Assembly (NCBI GenBank): GCA_905478855.1
Contig: CAJQKF010000136.1
Coordinates: 1-43,013, forward strand
Source: an uncultured Gammaproteobacteria bacterium
Lineage (GTDB): Bacteria; Pseudomonadota; Gammaproteobacteria; Arenicellales; CAJQKF01
DNA: 43,013 nucleotides
Direction of reading: 5' to 3'
The notes below the pieces were generated by a model, which worked only from the letters and a program-made list of their open reading frames with translations, ran no database searches and was not told where the DNA came from. Shown piece by piece: positions 32,748 through 41,765 of this stretch (position 1 is its first letter; the number at the start of each line of letters is the position of its first letter). A program made the translations under genes and the position numbers.

Positions 32748-32876
32748 AAGTAACAACCATATTTACTAGGCCTTTCACATACATTTTATTTAACTGTGGA
32801 CCTTGTTAAGGGGGGCATTTTTGGATAAGACCTCTATCCAATTAATATTATTGCTGGTGACCAATCGCTTGCTATG

Positions 32877-32910
32877 AAAAACCAGTCGACTGAAGGTTTT
32901 TAGTTTTTTT
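32877..32910 (+). terminator. Intrinsic terminator downstream of hemH
   Basis: AAAAACC and GGTTTTT form a stem around an 11-base loop, followed by AG and seven T residues. A second perfect inverted repeat, TTGGATA/TATCCAA (32821-32841), lies just before it. Together they probably end hemH transcription. Confidence 0.65.
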
Positions 32911-33009
32911 ACTCGTTAATAAAGTTAGTCAGACAATTGATAAGTTGATTAATTGCATTTCACTTATTGGTTGATTACGTTAGAAACAAACTACTGTACG
33001 AATTTCCTA

Positions 33010-34062
33010 ATGAATAACAAACTTACTAAACATCATTTCGCATGGGCATTTTTAGCAATTGTGTTTCTTGTAGCAGGAGTTTTAATTTATAAAAATCTCA
33101 CAAAAGATGCGATTGATCCCATATTACGAGTTTTATCAGACCGGCTTCGCGAGACTGATTATCGTCTTTCGATATTTGGAACATCAAAACAAGGAGTTGT
33201 TTGGGGGGCAAAAAAAAAGGCATTGTATCGAATTGCTGAAGATGGAAAATCAGCGCATCGGGTTTATTCATTTGCGGATTCAATCAGAAGTATCCATGTA
33301 ATGGATAATGGCTATATCGTAGTCGCAACGGACAATGATCATTGGAGCAAAACTGAACCGTCGACAGTTTTTTTATCGAAAGATGGTGGTCGTGAATTTA
33401 CAGAGATTTTACGCTTTGAAGTATCCTCAGCATTATGGTGGTCTATCACATCTGATAATCAAGGTAACCTGTTTGTTGGTGAATACGGACCGAGAGAAGA
33501 TAATAACTCCAAGAGGGTTTGGCGTTCCAGAGATTTTGGACAGTCGTGGGAAGTAGTTTTTCAGGCTCCAGCACATGATAATATTCATATTCACCGTGTT
33601 GCGGTCGACCCGTATACGCAACATGTATGGGTCACCTACGGTGATAGGCCCAGAGGTACTTATCGATCCACCAATGGTGGAGATGATTGGGAACTTATTC
33701 GAGAGGAGCAGTCTACTGCAGTGGCATTTACGCCTGAACATATTTTTTGGGGCGAGGATCGGCGTCAGGGTCGGGTTTCACAGTGGGACCGGGGCCGTGA
33801 AAAATTTGAACTTATTTTCGAAGCTGAAGATGCAGGTGCATTTGGTGGTAGCAGCTACAATATTGCATATAGTGAAAATGAGTTAATCGTGCCTTTTCTA
33901 AAATATCCCGACCAGCAGCACATGGCTTCTGTTTGGTCTTTTTATAATCAAGAGTGGAATTTATTGATCACTTTAGGAACAAATGGGGGGTTTATTTCGA
34001 TTGGAGGGCCTGATGCTGCTGGTCGTGTCTATCTGCAAGGATGGATAATTGATAAAAGGTAG
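33010..34062 (+). CDS. Membrane-anchored protein with sialidase-type Asp-box (BNR) repeats
   Basis: From the preferred ATG at 33010 the protein has 350 residues. A short basic N-terminus is followed by one hydrophobic helix (FAWAFLAIVFLVAGVLIY), giving a signal anchor that places the rest in the periplasm. Three Asp-box motifs are spaced through a likely beta-propeller: LSKDGGREFTEI, SRDFGQSWEVV and STNGGDDWELI. Catalytic sialidase residues (Arg triad, Tyr/Glu pair) are not apparent, so a binding or non-sialidase propeller role is more likely. An earlier in-frame start at 32953 would add 19 residues but lacks support. It stands alone. Confidence 0.65.
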   Translation: MNNKLTKHHFAWAFLAIVFLVAGVLIYKNLTKDAIDPILRVLSDRLRETDYRLSIFGTSKQGVVWGAKKKALYRIAEDGKSAHRVYSFADSIRSIHVMDNGYIVVATDNDHWSKTEPSTVFLSKDGGREFTEILRFEVSSALWWSITSDNQGNLFVGEYGPREDNNSKRVWRSRDFGQSWEVVFQAPAHDNIHIHRVAVDPYTQHVWVTYGDRPRGTYRSTNGGDDWELIREEQSTAVAFTPEHIFWGEDRRQGRVSQWDRGREKFELIFEAEDAGAFGGSSYNIAYSENELIVPFLKYPDQQHMASVWSFYNQEWNLLITLGTNGGFISIGGPDAAGRVYLQGWIIDKR

Positions 34063-34344
34063 GGCCCGCTTTCTATGTAGCTAACCGTTTCAGGAAAGTA
34101 AATTCCGTTCATTGACTTTTTATACAGTCCGTAGAATACTAGAATCTGAACATGGCGCGTCTGAGTGAACGGGCACATTTGCTCAATAGTGGTCGTTTTT
34201 ACGAATCGACTACCTTGTTTATATTCGTTCGGTAAATGCCTTACGAAGCCTACGCTAGTGCGGTTTTTTTATTTACCACTGGCCATTTCTGACCGCTGAA
34301 ACCTTCATTTGGTTACTGACGTTTTTCTCATAAGGGGCTTTAAG

Positions 34345-37300
34345 TTGACTGAACTTTCGCATTGGCTTGTTGGTATTGGGTTGGAAAAATACGCACATTC
34401 TTTTGCTGACGCTGAAATTGAATTTACTGACCTTACCGAACTTAGCGATGATGATTTAAAAGAATTGGGTCTTCCGCTGGGGCCACGCCGACGCGCAATG
34501 AAAGCGATTCGACAGCTTGAATCGGCTCATGAGCGATCTTCGAGCGAACCAGCATTTTCTGATACACCCGCAACCTCTATCGAACCCGTTTCAGATGCGG
34601 AAAGGCGTCATTTAACGGTGATGTTCGTTGATCTTGTTGGCTCGACGGAGATGGCATCCGGGATTGATGCGGAAGACATGCGTGAGGTCATCACTACTTA
34701 TCAGAACACGGTTGCTGGCATTATTGGTCGCTTTGAGGGGTTTGTGGCCAAGTTTATGGGCGATGGTGTGCTGTGTTATTTTGGCTGGCCACGAGCCAAC
34801 GAGGATGATGCTGAGCGAGCAGTGCGTGCAGGTCTGTCGATTATTGATACCGTGAAGAAGACAATGGCGGCGGATGGTGTTCCGCTTGCGACTCGGATTG
34901 GTATTGCCACCGGTGTAGTAATTGTTGGCGACATGATTGGTAGTGGAGCTACCCAGGAAGCTGCGGTTGTGGGCGAGACCCCCAATCTGGCTGCACGATT
35001 ACAGGGAGTAGCTGAACCCAACCAAATTGTGCTGCCAAAAGAAACACAACGTCTTTTGGGTAATACGTATAAGTTGAAATCAATTGGCGTTCAGCATCTG
35101 AAAGGTATTGGCGCTTCGGTCGAGGCATTTGTGGTTGAAGGTGAGGCATCAGTTGAAAGCCGCTTTGCTGCGCGACAGTCAGGTACCTTGACGCCGATTA
35201 TTGGTCGGGATCGTGAGATTGAGCTGATGCTGGAGCGTTGGGCACTGGCACGTTCTGGCAAGGGACAGATGCTCATTGTCAGTGGTGAGGCAGGCATTGG
35301 CAAATCACGGATTACCAGAGCCGTTATAGACGAAATTGGTCAGGATGATCACATCCGCATGACCTATCAATGTTCCCCCTATCATGCAGGCAGTGCGCTC
35401 TACCCGGTTATCCAGCAGATGTCGTTTGCGGCCGGAATATCCCAGCTGGATACATCTGATGAGCGGCTGGATAAGCTTGAGTCTTTGCTTGGTGTAAACA
35501 ACGGTGCCTTGACGTTTATGGCACCGATGATGGGGTTAGATGGCGAAAGTCGGTACGGCAAACTGGACCTGATGCCGGCACAACAGCGGGCGCAAACGAT
35601 GCAGGCGTTGACGGGTCTGCTGGTTGAGCAAGCAAAGGAAAAGCCTCTGCTGCTGGTGTACGAAGACCTGCACTGGATTGATCCCACATCCCTTGAGCTT
35701 CTGGATCTACTGCTGGATACGATTGCCGATCATCAGATCATGGTTTTGGCAACGGCACGGCCGACTTTTGAGTATGGATTTGGTGGTCATCCCATTGTGA
35801 CGCGTTTTGCGCTGAATCGGTTGGGCAGGGATCAGATTGGAGTAATTGTTTCCAAGCTGACGGATGGCAAACCATTGCCCGATGAGATCATGGGTATTAT
35901 TGCCAACCGAACAGATGGGGTGCCCCTGTTTGTTGAGGAACTGACCAAGACAATTTTAGAATCTGGTGTATTAAGAGAAGAGGATAACCGCTTTATTCTC
36001 GATGGACCACTGAGCGCCATCGCCATCCCCACCACATTACATGACAGTCTGATGGCGCGGCTGGACCGATTACAGCCGATAAAGGAAGTGGCACAGACAG
36101 CAGCCTGTATTGGGCGTGAGTTCGATCACCGTCTGCTTACACAGGTCTCACAGTTACCCGATGGCGAACTGGGTGCTGCGCTGGAAGGTCTGATCAAGGC
36201 GGAGTTGATTTACCGGCGTGGATTACCGCCTGAGGCAACATATCTGTTCAAACATGCGCTGGTCCGAGATGCGGCCTATGAGAGCCTGTTGAAGGAAAAG
36301 CGCAGGGCCGTTCATAGTCGGATTCTTAATGCATTGGAGGCTGATCCTGATACTGCACCTGAAGTTCTCGCGGTTCACGCCGAGGCCGCAAGCCTCACCG
36401 ACAGGGCTATCGATTTATGGGAAGCCGCAAGCAAAGCGGCGCTTGCGCGGCCTGCGTTTGATGAAGCGATTTCGCATCTTGGGCGTGCTATCGGGCTAAT
36501 CGTACCGCAGTTAAAGAGAGAGGATACGGCATCCTTTGAACGCGCGTTGTCTCTGCAGGTTCCACTTGGCATGGCATTGTTGACACGAAAAGGTTTTGGT
36601 GCAGACGAAACAGTGACTGCATTTAAACAGGCGCTGGATTTGGCGAACAACGTTGGCGAAACTCCCATGCGATACTCAATCCTTTATGGTCTTTGGGTCA
36701 GCACAGGAATTCGGGGGCAGCATGCGGAAGCGTTGAAGACTGCTGAGGAACTTGTGGACCTTGCGAACAAATCATCCGACACTTCGTCTCTGGTGGTCGC
36801 TAACCGGGTTGCTGGAGCGTCGCATTGGTTCATGGGGAACTTTGCTGCGGCCAATCGCCATTTAAAAATTGCGCTAAGCCATTTTGATTCTGTTTTGCAT
36901 GCTGGCCTTGCCAATCGGTACGGGCAGGATATTGGGGTCACAGTTCATATGTTCCAAGCGAATAATTTGCTGTTACTTGGTCAGACAACAACTGCCATGA
37001 AGCATTTGCAAGAGGCCGAGCGAATTGCGAAAACCACGGACCATATTCAGACAATCTGTTATGCGCTTATTATGCGCACTGTGGTTAGTTTTTTGAATAA
37101 CGACTTGGCAGACGTACACCGCTGTTTGTCAGAATTAACACCAATAGCTCAGGAACATAATTTGACACTGTGGCTTGCTTACAGTGTATTTACCAAGGAA
37201 TCGGTGGCGGCGGCTAGTGGAGATAAGACCAGTGTTGAACGATACAAGGCTGCAGACAGGGCCTTAGTCTCAGTGAATTGTAAGTTCTTCATATCTCAGC

Positions 37301-37692
37301 GGCGAATCAGCACTGGCAGATTCGCCTTGGCGATGGGATTGAATAATGAAGCCGCAGAACTAGCTGACATGGCGCGAAACCACATTGAAGAGACAGGCGA
37401 AATTTATGCTCTGGCTGATCTTCACCGCTTGCAGGCAGAATTAGCCGTGGCTGATGGTGACAACGAGACCGCTGAAAAGGAACTCAACACGGCCCTTAAG
37501 GTAGCTCGCAAGCAGGGTGCCAAACTTTGGCAATTGCGAGCAGCTATTGACCTATCAAGGTTGTTGAATCAACAAGGTCGGACCAACGAAGCTGTTTCCT
37601 TGCTTGGGCCGGTCTATGAAAGCATAAATGAAAGTGATTGTCCGGAAGACCGAAAACTAGCGCAGGAGCAATTGGCTGATATGGGTCAGTAA
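34345..37692 (+). CDS. SAM domain - class III adenylate/guanylate cyclase - AAA ATPase - TPR signalling protein
   Basis: A protein of 1115 residues from the TTG at 34345, chosen because AAGGGG lies seven bases upstream and homologues begin with the SAM domain (LTELSHWLVGIGLEKY); a longer frame starts at 34309. Order: SAM domain at 1-60. Class III nucleotide cyclase at about 84-262, with metal aspartates in VMFVDLVGST (Asp96) and KFMGDGVL (Asp140). A STAND-like AAA ATPase with Walker A GEAGIGKS (314-321) and Walker B LLLVYEDLHWID. Then TPR-like helical repeats to the C-terminus. It probably makes cyclic AMP or GMP in response to a signal sensed by the C-terminal repeats. Codon use (frequent CTG, GCG, GGC) looks richer in G and C than its neighbours, a hint of acquisition. 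Confidence 0.9.
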   Translation: MTELSHWLVGIGLEKYAHSFADAEIEFTDLTELSDDDLKELGLPLGPRRRAMKAIRQLESAHERSSSEPAFSDTPATSIEPVSDAERRHLTVMFVDLVGSTEMASGIDAEDMREVITTYQNTVAGIIGRFEGFVAKFMGDGVLCYFGWPRANEDDAERAVRAGLSIIDTVKKTMAADGVPLATRIGIATGVVIVGDMIGSGATQEAAVVGETPNLAARLQGVAEPNQIVLPKETQRLLGNTYKLKSIGVQHLKGIGASVEAFVVEGEASVESRFAARQSGTLTPIIGRDREIELMLERWALARSGKGQMLIVSGEAGIGKSRITRAVIDEIGQDDHIRMTYQCSPYHAGSALYPVIQQMSFAAGISQLDTSDERLDKLESLLGVNNGALTFMAPMMGLDGESRYGKLDLMPAQQRAQTMQALTGLLVEQAKEKPLLLVYEDLHWIDPTSLELLDLLLDTIADHQIMVLATARPTFEYGFGGHPIVTRFALNRLGRDQIGVIVSKLTDGKPLPDEIMGIIANRTDGVPLFVEELTKTILESGVLREEDNRFILDGPLSAIAIPTTLHDSLMARLDRLQPIKEVAQTAACIGREFDHRLLTQVSQLPDGELGAALEGLIKAELIYRRGLPPEATYLFKHALVRDAAYESLLKEKRRAVHSRILNALEADPDTAPEVLAVHAEAASLTDRAIDLWEAASKAALARPAFDEAISHLGRAIGLIVPQLKREDTASFERALSLQVPLGMALLTRKGFGADETVTAFKQALDLANNVGETPMRYSILYGLWVSTGIRGQHAEALKTAEELVDLANKSSDTSSLVVANRVAGASHWFMGNFAAANRHLKIALSHFDSVLHAGLANRYGQDIGVTVHMFQANNLLLLGQTTTAMKHLQEAERIAKTTDHIQTICYALIMRTVVSFLNNDLADVHRCLSELTPIAQEHNLTLWLAYSVFTKESVAAASGDKTSVERYKAADRALVSVNCKFFISQRRISTGRFALAMGLNNEAAELADMARNHIEETGEIYALADLHRLQAELAVADGDNETAEKELNTALKVARKQGAKLWQLRAAIDLSRLLNQQGRTNEAVSLLGPVYESINESDCPEDRKLAQEQLADMGQ

Positions 37693-37759
37693 TTTAGATG
37701 CGCCGACGGATAGTGTCATTGTAGAAAAGTATTTGATACAACATGTTATATGATTCGAT

Positions 37760-37782
37760 CACTCCTCATCGGGGTGTTTTTT
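37760..37782 (+). terminator. Intrinsic terminator after the cyclase gene
   Basis: CACTCC, loop TCATC, GGGGTG forms a six-pair stem with one G-T wobble, directly followed by six T residues. It is 68 bases past the cyclase stop. Confidence 0.7.
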
Positions 37783-37933
37783 ATTTATGAGGCTTTTATG
37801 ATTACTAACCGTTGGGGCTGGATTAGATTTATAGGCCGCATGTGTTATTAATCGACCGACACACATACATGCCAATGGGCTATAAAGAAGTTTATATATC
37901 TGTGGCAGAACTTAGGTAAATTCCAGGGGCACA

Positions 37934-39160
37934 ATGAACTCTCAATTACCCAGAAACACAAGAATCGTTATAGCGGGTGGAGGCGTTATCGGTTGTAGCG
38001 TTGCTTGGAACTTAGCACAGTTGGGTTGTAGTGATGTTGTTGTGATCGAAAAAGGTCAAGTTGGCTGTGGTACGACCTGGCATTCCGCCGGTAATATTAT
38101 TCGCATGAGCACCGACCCAGCAGCCGTACAAATATTTAGTGAAAGCGCGAGGATTATCGCGGAACTGCATGAAAGACACGATATTGGATGGCGTCAATGT
38201 GGTCGCGTTATGTTGGCAAGATCCGAGCAGAGAATGCAGGAGCTTGAGGATGTCATGCGGGTATTAGAACGTCTAGATGTCAGTGTTGAACAAATCTCTC
38301 CTTCGGCTGTAAAAGAAAAACTTCCAATTATGAATGTGGATGACATTCTCGGTGCGTTATTTAGCCCGGGAGATGGCCGAGTTGACCCTACAGCGTTAAC
38401 TAACGCCTACCGAAAAGAAGCAAAAGATAATGGTGTGGTTTTCCTTGAAGGTGTCGAGGTGTACCGAGCTATTGAACAAAACGGCCGAGTGTCGGCAGTC
38501 GAAACAGATCAAGGGACAATTCAATGCGAGGTGATGGTCAATTGCGCGGGTATGTGGGCTCGGCACCTTGGGCTTGCTAATAACATCGATATTCCTTTGT
38601 ACCCTGTAGAGCATTTTTATGTTTTAACTGAAACGATGGAAGGTGTTTATGCCGACATGCCTACGTTCCGGGATCCTGATGGGTTGATCTATGGTCGAGA
38701 GGAGGTAGGAGGGTTACTGTTAGGCTGCTTTGATCGTAATGCTATTCCAGTAGGAATAGAGGATCTTCCCCAGCCTTTTGAGTTTTCCTTGCTAAATGAA
38801 AACTGGGATCAGTTTATGCCATATATGGCTCAAGGTATTCAGCGTATCCCAGCCCTAAAAGAAGTCGGGATTCGCTCTTTGGTTAATGGGCCGGAATCAT
38901 TCACACCCGATGCGGAAGCTCATTTTGACCAGGCCGAAAAACTTGCAAACTATTTTGTTTTAGCCGGTCTTAGTTCATCTGGAGTGACACGCTCAGGGGG
39001 AATGGGGAGAGCTTTAGCAAAATGGATCATGCATGGAGAGCCGGAGCTCGATATCAGTTCATTTAAATTGACGCGATTCGGAAGTGAATGCAACGAAGAA
39101 ACTTACCTAAGAAAGGTGGTCAGAAATATGCCTAGTGGCCATTTCTCGTTAGAGTCTTAA
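37934..39160 (+). CDS. FAD-dependent oxidoreductase, dimethylglycine/sarcosine dehydrogenase-like N-terminal half
   Basis: A 408-residue DAO-family flavoprotein. The dinucleotide-binding motif is IVIAGGGVIGCSVAW (Gly15-x-Gly17-x2-Gly20). GCGTTWHSAG at 44-53 contains His50 at the position that binds FAD covalently in dimethylglycine and sarcosine dehydrogenases. The FAO_M-like linker (FRDPDGLIYGREEVGG onward) and the C-terminal FAD loop GLSSSGVTRSGGMGRALA are present. Full-length relatives are about 800 residues with a folate-binding GcvT-like half. This one stops right where that half should start, so it is either a short family member or a truncated gene. The neighbouring sequence downstream is decayed, which favours truncation. 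Confidence 0.8.
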   Translation: MNSQLPRNTRIVIAGGGVIGCSVAWNLAQLGCSDVVVIEKGQVGCGTTWHSAGNIIRMSTDPAAVQIFSESARIIAELHERHDIGWRQCGRVMLARSEQRMQELEDVMRVLERLDVSVEQISPSAVKEKLPIMNVDDILGALFSPGDGRVDPTALTNAYRKEAKDNGVVFLEGVEVYRAIEQNGRVSAVETDQGTIQCEVMVNCAGMWARHLGLANNIDIPLYPVEHFYVLTETMEGVYADMPTFRDPDGLIYGREEVGGLLLGCFDRNAIPVGIEDLPQPFEFSLLNENWDQFMPYMAQGIQRIPALKEVGIRSLVNGPESFTPDAEAHFDQAEKLANYFVLAGLSSSGVTRSGGMGRALAKWIMHGEPELDISSFKLTRFGSECNEETYLRKVVRNMPSGHFSLES

Positions 39161-39180
39161 CATCTTACGTCATACAGTTC

Positions 39181-39324
39181 ATGGGGCTGCTTCAAATAGT
39201 AATTTTTGCAAAAACGGATTGATACAGTTAGTTTCGAAAGGCTGCAACTGCTCTTCAGTTGTCCCCGTCAGTTACTAGCCACCATATTATCAAGCTTGAG
39301 CAACGACTCGGTGTAGCACTGCTC
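39181..39324 (+). pseudogene. Remnant of a LysR-type regulator (N-terminal DNA-binding domain only, two in-frame stops)
   Basis: Read from the ATG at 39181, the frame gives MGLLQIVIFAKTD, a TGA stop (39220-39222), two codons, a TAG stop (39229-39231), then FRKAATALQLSPSVTSHHII and KLEQRLGVALL. The last part is an excellent match to the LysR helix-turn-helix (F-x-KAA-x-x-L-x-LSPS-x-x-S-x-x-I-x-x-LE-x-x-LG). Two nonsense codons and the lack of any effector domain mark it as dead. It ends exactly where a perfect inverted repeat begins. Confidence 0.8.
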
Positions 39325-39360
39325 GATGGGCTAACGGAAGCATACGTTAGCCCATCGAGC
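39321..39360. repeat. Perfect 15-bp inverted repeat over the 3' end of yegD
   Basis: GCTCGATGGGCTAAC (39321-39335) and its exact reverse complement (39346-39360) enclose a ten-base spacer. One arm encodes the last residues of YegD (ARWAN); the other arm covers the stop codon and the end of the LysR remnant. No U-tract follows on either strand. It could fold as a strong 3' mRNA hairpin, and it also marks the junction with the decayed LysR gene. Confidence 0.7.
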
Positions 39361-40683
39361 CAACCCTGCTGTGACCGAGCCAAAATAATCTCCATTTACA
39401 AACGGTATGTCTTTAACAACTGACTTAACCGCTTCTCTTATTATGGGTGAGCGGGCCGAACCTCCGGTTATGAATATCACATCTGGTTTCGTTTCTGCCT
39501 GGGTTAAAGTTTCTTGGACTAATTTTGCTATTTTTTGCACGGGGGCAGCTGTTGCATCTTTCATTTGCTCCAGTGAAACAGGAATATTTACTTCTTCTGT
39601 AAGTAAATCAATAACCGCCGTGTAACTTTCGTTAGTTGATAATGCAATTTTAGTTTTCTCTGCTTCTCCAACCATGCTATGACCCAAGGTGTTTTCGTAA
39701 ACGCTGATAAGACGTGCTATTTTCTCTGGGCTATTCGACTCACTAAGTAGTTTTTTGAGTTCGCGGAGATTGTCGTGTTTATAAAACCTACGTTGTGCTT
39801 CAATATCATTAATAGCGACCGGTTCCCAAAAGGTCATTGTTGGAATCTGTAATCCAGAGGATCTGCTGGTGCCTTTTCCAAATTCGAGCATGAACTTTTT
39901 GAAGGCAATATAAATATCCATATCATTTCCACCAGTAAACATGCCAGACTGGGCAAGCAACGTTTCGGAGCGCTGTTGCTTGCCAACCCAACTGGGTCCC
40001 ATGCGTATCAGAGAACAATCCGATGTTCCTCCACCAACATCGACGACTAACACGTTTTTGTCCGATGTTAGTGTCGACTCATACTCTAGGCCGGCTGCTA
40101 CAGGTTCATACTGAAACTCCACGGATTTGAAGCCGGCCCGCGTGGCGGCGCTATGTAATATATTCTGACCCTGGCGGTTTGATTCATCATCTCCGCGAAG
40201 ATGAAAGTTTATGGGTCTCCCTATTACAGCCTCATCTATAGATTCCTCCAACTGTGATTCTACGTTGAATTTAATATTCGCCATCATTGCGCACACGAGA
40301 TCTTCAAAAATAGCGAGCTGAACCTCCCTAAGCCCTAGCAGGCCCAGAAACGATTTTGGGGATTTTACGTAATAGACTTCCGTTGGGTCTGATAGATATA
40401 ACGATGTTGCCTCTACGCCAAACTTTAAGTCATCGAGAAGAACATCTATTCCTTGGGCTTTGTTAAGGTTCATCGAACTTCGCAGCAACTGTGTTCCAAT
40501 GTCGTTAATTGGAGATATGTTTTGGTAACGATAAAGGTGTTCGGTTACGGATTCACGATTTGGTGCGCTTAGTGTTGATGTTATGTAAAATTCGTTATCG
40601 ACTAATGGTATCGGTACAACGTTATCATCTACAATGTGAGCGACAGAACAATTAGACGTTCCAAAATCAAAGCCTATGGCCAA
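39331..40683 (-). CDS. yegD: YegD-type Hsp70 family protein
   Basis: A 450-residue actin-fold ATPase of the truncated Hsp70 group, the same length as Escherichia coli YegD. Phosphate 1 (MAIGFDFGTSNCSVA), the segment YVKSPKSFLG, phosphate 2 (VLVVDVGGGTSDCSLI) and the adenosine motif (IFITGGSARSPIIREAV) are all present. The substrate-binding domain of DnaK is absent, as in the family. The start is TTG at 40683, supported by AAGGAG seven bases upstream. The C-terminus lies inside a perfect inverted repeat. A chaperone-like role is assumed; specific clients are unknown. Confidence 0.9.
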   Translation of the reverse strand: MAIGFDFGTSNCSVAHIVDDNVVPIPLVDNEFYITSTLSAPNRESVTEHLYRYQNISPINDIGTQLLRSSMNLNKAQGIDVLLDDLKFGVEATSLYLSDPTEVYYVKSPKSFLGLLGLREVQLAIFEDLVCAMMANIKFNVESQLEESIDEAVIGRPINFHLRGDDESNRQGQNILHSAATRAGFKSVEFQYEPVAAGLEYESTLTSDKNVLVVDVGGGTSDCSLIRMGPSWVGKQQRSETLLAQSGMFTGGNDMDIYIAFKKFMLEFGKGTSRSSGLQIPTMTFWEPVAINDIEAQRRFYKHDNLRELKKLLSESNSPEKIARLISVYENTLGHSMVGEAEKTKIALSTNESYTAVIDLLTEEVNIPVSLEQMKDATAAPVQKIAKLVQETLTQAETKPDVIFITGGSARSPIIREAVKSVVKDIPFVNGDYFGSVTAGLARWANVCFR

Positions 40684-40696
40684 GGAGTTACTCCTT
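40682..40696 (-). promoter_or_regulatory. Shine-Dalgarno-sequestering inverted repeat at the yegD start
   Basis: In the mRNA, AAGGAGUAACUCCUUG can fold with AAGGA pairing to UCCUU around a five-base loop. This hides the ribosome binding site and part of the UUG start codon. Such an arrangement could lower translation or make it temperature- or factor-dependent. Confidence 0.4.
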
Positions 40697-40992
40697 CAAG
40701 AAATAGTGGTTAGGAAAATTTTCTTTTTTTCGGTAGGACAAAGAAAACGAAATAATTATCTTGCAACTTTCAGGTAAGACATGCTTTTGCTTTGAGGCGC
40801 CGAAAAATAAGTCAGAGAACGACTCATTTGCCTACCTATTTCAGGATTGCGACTTTATAGAAATCGACCGGTAAAAGCGAAACGTATTTTACATTTATAA
40901 CTAATTAAGCAGGTATCTCAACGCGTTGCTAGTTGCCGGAATTATCAAGTTGGTTCTGCAATATTATGACTATTTATTCCCTAGTAAAAAAC

Positions 40993-41604
40993 ATGAATAA
41001 TTTTCGCCCAGCTAAAAGTCAAGATGCTAATATTTTGCTATCCCTGGTGTCGGAGTCTTCAGGTGGCGTATGGCCTGCAATATGGAAGGAACTTGCCCGT
41101 AATGGCGAATCTATAGAGGCGGCGGGCGCAAGATATTTAGTTAATGCAGCTAATAACTTGAGCATTGGCAATGCTACAGTAGCTGAATTCAATGGAGATC
41201 CAATTGGAGTAATAATATGCTACCAGGAGGTCAATGTCAGAACGGGCAAAGAAAAATCGCAAGATTCAGCTACTTTATCAAACTCGCTAACGAATGCGTT
41301 ACTGCCGTATAGGGAGCTGCGCGACCCAGATGGTTTATTTATCTCCGAGTTGTGTATTCTGCCTGAGGCTCGTGGTAAAGGTATCGGCTCTCAATTTCTG
41401 AAGTTTGCGGCGCAATCGGCTATGGATAGGGGACTAGCGCGTCTGTCTTTAAGAGTATTTTCGGGTAATAGCGGGGCAGTGCGTCTTTACCAACGGAGCG
41501 GGTTCGAGGTGCTCGATGATCGCTCAATCGTCCCACATTCCGGTTTCAAATATAGCGGATCAGTATTATTGATGACCTGTGCGGTCTCCTCTGTATTACA
41601 GTAA
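40993..41604 (+). CDS. GNAT family N-acetyltransferase
   Basis: From the preferred ATG at 40993 the protein has 203 residues and begins FRPAKSQDANILLSLV, the usual first strand and helix of GNAT enzymes. The acetyl-CoA pyrophosphate loop is LPEARGKGIGSQFLKFA (R-x-x-G-x-G). VFSGNSGAVRLYQRSGFE is the motif B region with the catalytic-side tyrosine. In-frame ATGs at 40966 and 40933 are possible but no ribosome binding site clearly selects one. The acceptor is unknown. The roughly 300 bases between it and yegD contain no other gene that I can see. Confidence 0.8.
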   Translation: MNNFRPAKSQDANILLSLVSESSGGVWPAIWKELARNGESIEAAGARYLVNAANNLSIGNATVAEFNGDPIGVIICYQEVNVRTGKEKSQDSATLSNSLTNALLPYRELRDPDGLFISELCILPEARGKGIGSQFLKFAAQSAMDRGLARLSLRVFSGNSGAVRLYQRSGFEVLDDRSIVPHSGFKYSGSVLLMTCAVSSVLQ

Positions 41605-41765
41605 GCTTGAATGTCGAGTCTGATATTTTGGCATGAAATCTGAGCCAAAATCACCCACGTTCTCCGTAGTTTGAAGACCGTATGATTAAACAATCCAGAT
41701 GTGTCTCGAGCCAAATTTATGATAGAAAAATGTTGTTGTTTTATCCTGTTCTGAGGGGGATTACC

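Noticed and set aside
33010..34062. A catalytic sialidase
   Set aside because: Asp-box motifs are present, but the arginine triad and the catalytic Asp and Tyr/Glu residues could not be found; Asp boxes also occur in many non-sialidase propellers.
3733..39324. The idea that the LysR C-terminal remnant (3733-4074) and LysR N-terminal remnant (39181-39324) are halves of one gene split by rearrangement
   Set aside because: The halves do not share an overlap to test this, LysR genes are numerous, and 35 kb of apparently ordinary genes lies between them.
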